Below are positions 60,501 to 64,000 of a DNA stretch of 64,000 bases, in pieces; within the stretch, counting starts at the first letter, position 1; the number at the start of each line of letters is the position of its first letter. The stretch comes from Marthasterias glacialis (taxonomy: Eukaryota > Echinodermata > Asteroidea > Forcipulatida > Asteriidae). The position numbers were made by a program, and so were the translations under genes. Location of the stretch: contig OU452222.1 in assembly GCA_911728455.2 (NCBI GenBank), positions 7,462,108-7,526,107 of the forward strand, given 5' to 3'. Below the pieces are notes generated by a model that saw only the letters and a program-made list of their open reading frames with translations, made no database searches and had not been told where the DNA came from.

Positions 60501-62239
60501 ATATGAATGGTAAGTCTAAAACTCACCCATACCATAGCCGTTTATCAGCCGTGGTATGCTGGCAGACATTCCATAGTTTCTCTAAAGAGAATGAAAACAT
60601 CCCTGTGCATTTTATGAGAATGTTTGACTTTACTTTGCTTACTCAGGATTTCATTGTGACGACGATATTAAAAAAAGAAAGATGCATGGTAAAGATGTTT
60701 AATATCGGCGGGAAGTGGTTTCAAAGACTAAATACAAATTGAGAAAAACATTTTTGGCTAAAATTTTAACTGAAAGCTTACCAAAATGAACAAGGAGGAA
60801 TATATTTAAATATAATATAGCACATAATATGTATTTGTTCACAGTGTCACAAAATGAAAGAGTTCTGATTCTTACTTGCAGTTTTTCTTTGTAAGATGCT
60901 TTAACAATGGAGGCAAATATATCCAGAAGTCTTGATGTAGGAAGACTCTCCAGAAGTCTCTGTCAAATAAACAGAAACCAACTCACGATTAACCTGACTT
61001 CAATTTTATACAATTTAACTTTCAGGAAAGTATCGTACTTCAACTATGTCAAAACACAACCGGGAAAAAAGTTTCTGATGGAATATACACGGAATGAGTC
61101 AAATATGCATTATTATGCAAAATTTTCAGGTAAATTCTTGAATTTTTTATTTAAATCTGAGGACTTCAGAGACAGGAGATCTTGGGACATAGCTTTGGCA
61201 TGACACTTAAGCCATAGGCCAAGAGTGATCACAGTATTAGTCATCTGATAAACTGCCAAATCTTATGGAATCAAAGTGCAATCAAAATAGCCATCCCAGG
61301 TCCTTTGGGCAATATAAGCAGAAAGCATAATCTATAAGACTTACATGTAAAACTTTGCAGTATGAACACCAAATGTTATTCCCAACCTACAAAAACAACA
61401 ACAACAACAGAATTGTGTAGCCCACAAACCTTAAGTTTAGCAACAACCGGTACTGCAACATCCAGAAGATCAACCAGATTATTAGCTTGTTCTCGGAAAC
61501 TTAGTAACACTGGATGATCACCATCATCATCTGTAAGACATAATATCATATTAACATTGAAATTACACATGTAGATAATGTCATAAAGAATGAGGGGATT
61601 CTATTTAGGGCACTCCCTTGTCCTTATTGTACTCTCAAGAGTGAAAACCAAAACCCTTCCTTTTGATTGAGTGGGTCATGGTAGGCTATATGTGATGTCA
61701 GCCTAGCTGTTGTATTCAGGTAGTTGAGGATTGACAGGCTTCATGGCATTATGTACCACACATACAGATCCTTGTCATTTGATTGGTGGATCATGTGTCA
61801 CATGTCATCCTTTATTTACTGTCGCAATGCTCCAAAATGTAATATTGGAGCCGAATATTGATAATTGTTCCCTGACTGTTTGTCCAAACGAGGCAAGGTC
61901 ATGTCAAGAGGACAAGGTTGGTGTATACATGGAGTCATCCTCTCAGTTTAGAAGGGATTTTAAGAATATTCAAAGTGTGGGGTAGATGAGGAACCGTGTC
62001 TATTTTGTGCTTATTGTGAAAACATCTGTTTGTTGTTGTTAAGACATTGGGTTTTTTTTTAATAGTGGAAAAAGGTATCTAGTAACAGTCAATGAGAAAT
62101 AAAGCCCAAATATTCAGCATTTGTTCGCTTTCCATTAATGTTTTACATTTAGTTTAAACCTTGGTGTGTATATCTGTAGGATTTCCTGTTTTGGGGGGGT
62201 TTCGGCCACCCGCCGAAACTACTTTTGTTTTCATCGAGA

Positions 62240-62280
<41 letters not shown>

Positions 62281-62825
62281 TTTCTTTCTGAACAGTCTCA
62301 TTACTTTAACACAATGAAACTTGTGTGCGGCTGCTCTCAGGAACTACAGTCGTAAAAAACACAAACAAAACATCAAATCAAAGCTTAGGGTCTAACTTAG
62401 TACATAAACGACATGACATCACCATTGCATCATTGTAGTGTTACTTGTTTTATAAAACTTCTTTAAATTCATAACTAGCCGATTTTGCAACGTGGACCAA
62501 CAACGGTTTACTTGTATAGTGCCCTCTTGTGAGAGCTATCCTACCCATAACGGAGAGGGCGCTATACAATAAGACTAGGGACTCTGATTTGAGGATTGAG
62601 AACTCAATTTGACTTACCTGCTCCTTGTCCTGGTAGTTTATCTAACTGCACCACTTGAGCAACAGGGAATGGTGTCTCCTGTAAAAGCTTTTCCAGTTTA
62701 AACCGACACAAACCAGTAACCAGGAGTGTATATGCAGGTTGAGGCCAGTTGGTACCAGTTACCTGCACTACAACAGCAGCAGTACCAATAGGGTGTATGT
62801 CACTGTAGTCTTCTTTTTGAGCAGT
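48471..62825 (-). CDS. LONP2: Peroxisomal Lon protease homolog 2 (LONP2), N-terminus beyond the window
   Basis: LONP2 is an ATP-dependent serine protease and chaperone of the peroxisomal matrix. Exons in transcript order: 62618-62825, 61430-61530, 60876-60959, 59760-59992, 59206-59379, 58252-58437, 56400-56547, 55273-55352, 54528-54760, 53799-54103, 52965-53022, 51952-52106, 51453-51589, 50756-50822, 50167-50277, 48471-48590. They total 2400 bases (799 residues plus stop) with no frame break; human has 852. The order is Lon N domain ([25 protein letters not shown]), coiled linker ([13 protein letters not shown]), AAA+ module with Walker A GPPGVGKT (58299-58322) and Walker B FLLDEID, then the S16 protease with Ser in GPSAG (51494-51496) and Lys in GGIKEK (50263-50265). 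It ends in SKL, a PTS1 peroxisomal signal. An acidic run ([10 protein letters not shown]) occupies the variable loop in the 53799 exon. Only about 65-75 N-terminal residues are missing. Confidence 0.97.
49380..49570 (-). repeat. tRNA-derived SINE of a second family (T)
   Basis: On the minus strand it reads CTTGGTGGTCTAGTTGGCAA (A box), then GGGTTTGAATCCCACCC (B box), followed by a tail with ATCGGGGAAAGTACTGAGTA and GGGTAAAACATG repeats. Not related to family S in its tail. Confidence 0.75.
49609..49755. mobile_element. Inverted-repeat element around a family T tail fragment
   Basis: 33-bp arms AATAGATGTTAAATTTGCAT... (49609-49641) and the inverse (49723-49755) match with 2 mismatches. Between them, TCGGGGAAAGTACTGCGTAT and TGGGTAAAACATAA are the tail words of the adjacent family T SINE, in the opposite direction. 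Confidence 0.75.
50890..51040 (-). repeat. tRNA-derived SINE (family S, copy 5)
   Basis: Plus-strand view: AGGATTTGAACCTGCAACCT (B box) and GCTCTACCAACTC (A box), then the leader TGGAGGTCTCCCTACTTTTT. Head-to-head with copy 6, as at 3.3-3.65 kb. Confidence 0.75.
51060..51278 (+). repeat. tRNA-derived SINE (family S, copy 6)
   Basis: Leader ACAAAATAGGGAGACCACCA, A box CATAGCTCAGTCGGTAGAGC, B box GGTTCAAATCCTGTTC, tail CAGTTTCATTGTGGTTTATT. Lies in the LONP2 intron between exons 51453 and 50756. Confidence 0.8.
52241..52934 (+). mobile_element. Family A element, copy 5, right end lost next to a LONP2 splice site
   Basis: Begins AATAGACCGATTGCACGACC and carries the full interior to GTACTGTACCGCACTTTCCT, then stops where other copies continue for about 80 more bases. 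The break lies about 24-30 bases from the 5' splice site of the LONP2 exon at 52965-53022. Confidence 0.85.
53140..53298. mobile_element. 159-bp imperfect palindrome
   Basis: Arms start CAAATATTGAGTGACT and end AGTCACTCAATATTTG. Inner matching blocks are GGAATATTA with TAATATTC, AAATTTGGACT with AGTCCAAATTT, and ATTTCACGAGGCG with CCGAGTGAAAT. The outermost GTTATA/TATAAC may extend it to about 53134-53308. In a LONP2 intron. Confidence 0.85.
55651..56226 (+). mobile_element. Family C element, copy with eroded right end
   Basis: Starts TTAACCAGTTGATGCCGG and contains TTATTGTGTAATCCCCGAAT, TTTGTTCCAAGAAGAGGATT and CTTGACTTTATCAAGTCAAG. It fades at GTCAGGCTGGAAGAG without the terminal AACTGGTTAA. 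Confidence 0.8.
56803..57555 (-). mobile_element. Family A element, copy 6, full length, reversed
   Basis: Ends CAAAAGACCAATTGCGCG and CGCGCAATCAGTCTATT; 753 bp. Reverse interior words are present throughout. Immediately followed by a different SINE at 57556. Confidence 0.9.
57556..57870 (+). repeat. SINE with a conserved central domain (family V)
   Basis: B-box-like GGGTTTGAGTCCCGGTCATG, then ACTTGTGTCCTTAAACAAGA, TGCTTCGTCCTTCGGATGGG and CATAGGTCCCGTGTGTTGTG, a block I recall from SINE-type repeats of several invertebrates, followed by AATGCACGTAAAAGAACCC and a TAAATGGGTCTCA tail. Likely pol III-derived. Confidence 0.65.
58530..59114 (+). mobile_element. Family C element, full-length copy
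   Basis: TTAACCAGTAATCACTC to CCGGCGGCAACTGGTTAA, 585 bp, with all family words. Ends about 90 bases from the LONP2 exon at 59206-59379. Confidence 0.85.
60270..60560 (+). repeat. Family C element, diverged fragment
   Basis: AAAATCCACTGAGTAGTGTG, CTGGGGGTTATTGTGTAATC and TTGTATTCAGCATATGAATGG-type words place it in family C. Both termini are unrecognisable. Confidence 0.6.
62240..62282. repeat. (ATT)n microsatellite
   Basis: About 13 ATT units following GATTTTT. Just upstream, TTCGGCCACCCGCCGAA (62200-62216) is a short palindrome. Confidence 0.95.
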
Positions 62826-64000
62826 CTGAAAATCAATCAGGAGTAGAACCATTTAAAATGTAACTTTCATTGCTACAAATGAAACAAGTAACCATGGAAA
62901 CAGCCACAGCAACAATGAAATCATTATGATTAAAGGTTATATTTATACAGCAGATAAGGTTAGGATGTGCTGGGAATGGAATGAAGAATTTAGCTTGTCT
63001 CAAAAATAGCCTCTCCTCATCCAACCCTACAGTCTGGCTTCTTGTACCATTTATATTCAATAGACCGATTGCACAACAATGTTTACATGTGGTCACGTGA
63101 CCCCCTATCGGGTATGATGTCATACAGCTGATGAAAAAATATGTGTAAAAGCATAGGCCGTGACACAGAGTTAGTTCGAAAACAGTCGATTATACTTTCG
63201 TTAAGCGATGAATTAGTTAATCAGCCCCTTTATTTAAAGTAGTATGGTGTGGCATTAATTTAAATCACATTTCTGTTTCATAGTTTAACAGAATTCTTCT
63301 GAAAAGAGGTTTTTAAGCCATGCACTGTTATTTTGTTTGTAATGTTGGCCTAAATCACTGTAAAAAAGGGATAAACAACGTTGGAAAAGTGAGCATTAAT
63401 ACCTATAGCCTTGCAGAATTTCAAATAGGCAAAGGAATCACACAGTTTGGGAAAGCAATTTCTTTGGAGGATTTCAGCTTCAAAACTTTGAAATTTTTGT
63501 GTTGAAAAGTGTGTGGTGATCGCGGTCGTCTGGCCTAACGTTCCGTCGTGCGCTGTACACATCGTGCACATTTATACGATACTTTTACAATTTTCAAGAC
63601 TTGCTGGAACTGTCCTTACTGGCTTTATTCAGCCACTTGAAGGTCTTTGGTACAAACTCTGGAATATCTTTCACAGATTTCGAGCAAGAAAAGCCTCGAT
63701 CGAATAAACTAAATGCATTAATCATCGTGTACTGTACCACCCTTTCCTATGGAGGATTACGCGTGTGTTTACATTTTATACCCAACAGGGGTCACATGAC
63801 GTAGGTCGCGCATCATCAGTCTATTTGATAGGACTAATCCTGACATCATCTGCACTCTAGAAACTCTTTTTTTTAGACTTGAGTTCTCTCCTCTTGGCCT
63901 GATATACATGTATTTTCATGGTATGTGCTCAGGCCTCTCACTCCTTCAGTATCTGTTCCAAAGGCTATTATTACAAGATATTCTTCCAGCTGTTTCCCTC
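62826..64000 (-). other. LONP2 intron 5' of the first visible exon; no N-terminal exon found
   Basis: The exon at 62618-62825 starts at a good acceptor (GATTTTCAG), so coding sequence must continue upstream. I find no frame resembling the Lon N-terminal segment up to 64000. The stretch mainly holds a family A copy. Confidence 0.6.
63058..63825 (+). mobile_element. Family A element, copy 7
   Basis: CAATAGACCGATTGCACA to CATCATCAGTCTATTTG, 768 bp. About 30 bases found in the other copies (the CCGGCGTCGGACGAC region) are deleted near 63325. Confidence 0.9.

Noticed and set aside
60212..60742. 176-codon open frame on the plus strand
   Set aside because: Runs through a family C fragment inside a LONP2 intron, on the opposite strand; no domain.
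63826..64000. LONP2 N-terminal exon
   Set aside because: No minus-strand frame resembles the Lon N-terminal segment and stops occur in every candidate frame.

Overview
The window is animal nuclear DNA. Genes are split into many short exons with GT/AG introns of about 0.2 to 4 kb, intergenic space is long and AT-rich, and roughly a third of the sequence is short non-autonomous repeats. The encoded proteins align closely, from memory, with human DRC4/GAS8, FA2H and LONP2. A marine invertebrate, most likely a deuterostome such as an echinoderm or hemichordate, fits best (protein similarity, abundant MITEs, frequent ACATGTA words). The species is not determined.

Four protein genes are supported. 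(1) 933-7790, minus strand: GAS8/DRC4, a ciliary nexin-dynein regulatory complex subunit. Nine coding exons are present and the last ones lie before base 1. (2) 14026-25526, plus strand: complete six-exon FA2H, fatty acid 2-hydroxylase, with a cytochrome b5 domain followed by a di-iron hydroxylase domain. (3) 35236-42353, plus strand: a complete 444-aa predicted protein, with a 5' UTR exon near 31.5 kb and a spliced 3' UTR. It has a segment resembling the end of a MIF4G domain and a canonical eIF4E-binding motif, so it is called Mextli-like here. (4) 48471-62825, minus strand: LONP2, the peroxisomal Lon protease. Sixteen exons end in the targeting tripeptide SKL, and only the N-terminal exon(s) lie beyond base 64000. 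All four exon models keep frame across every junction (1242, 1107, 1335 and 2400 coding bases).

The rest is dominated by mobile-element remains: a ~770-820 bp inverted-terminal-repeat family with seven copies; a ~600 bp family ending in TTAACCAGTTGCC with seven copies or fragments; foldback elements, some with 8- or 9-bp target duplications; two foldback elements whose arms are arrays of ~16 bp subrepeats and which bracket FA2H exon 1; tRNA-derived SINEs, some in head-to-head pairs; one decayed non-LTR reverse transcriptase; and several minisatellites and palindromes. No intact transposase, rRNA, functional tRNA or CRISPR array was found.

The four genes do not form one pathway. FA2H and LONP2 both concern lipid or peroxisome metabolism only loosely. 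The three genes with vertebrate counterparts all lie on human chromosome arm 16q, so the window may preserve an ancestral linkage.
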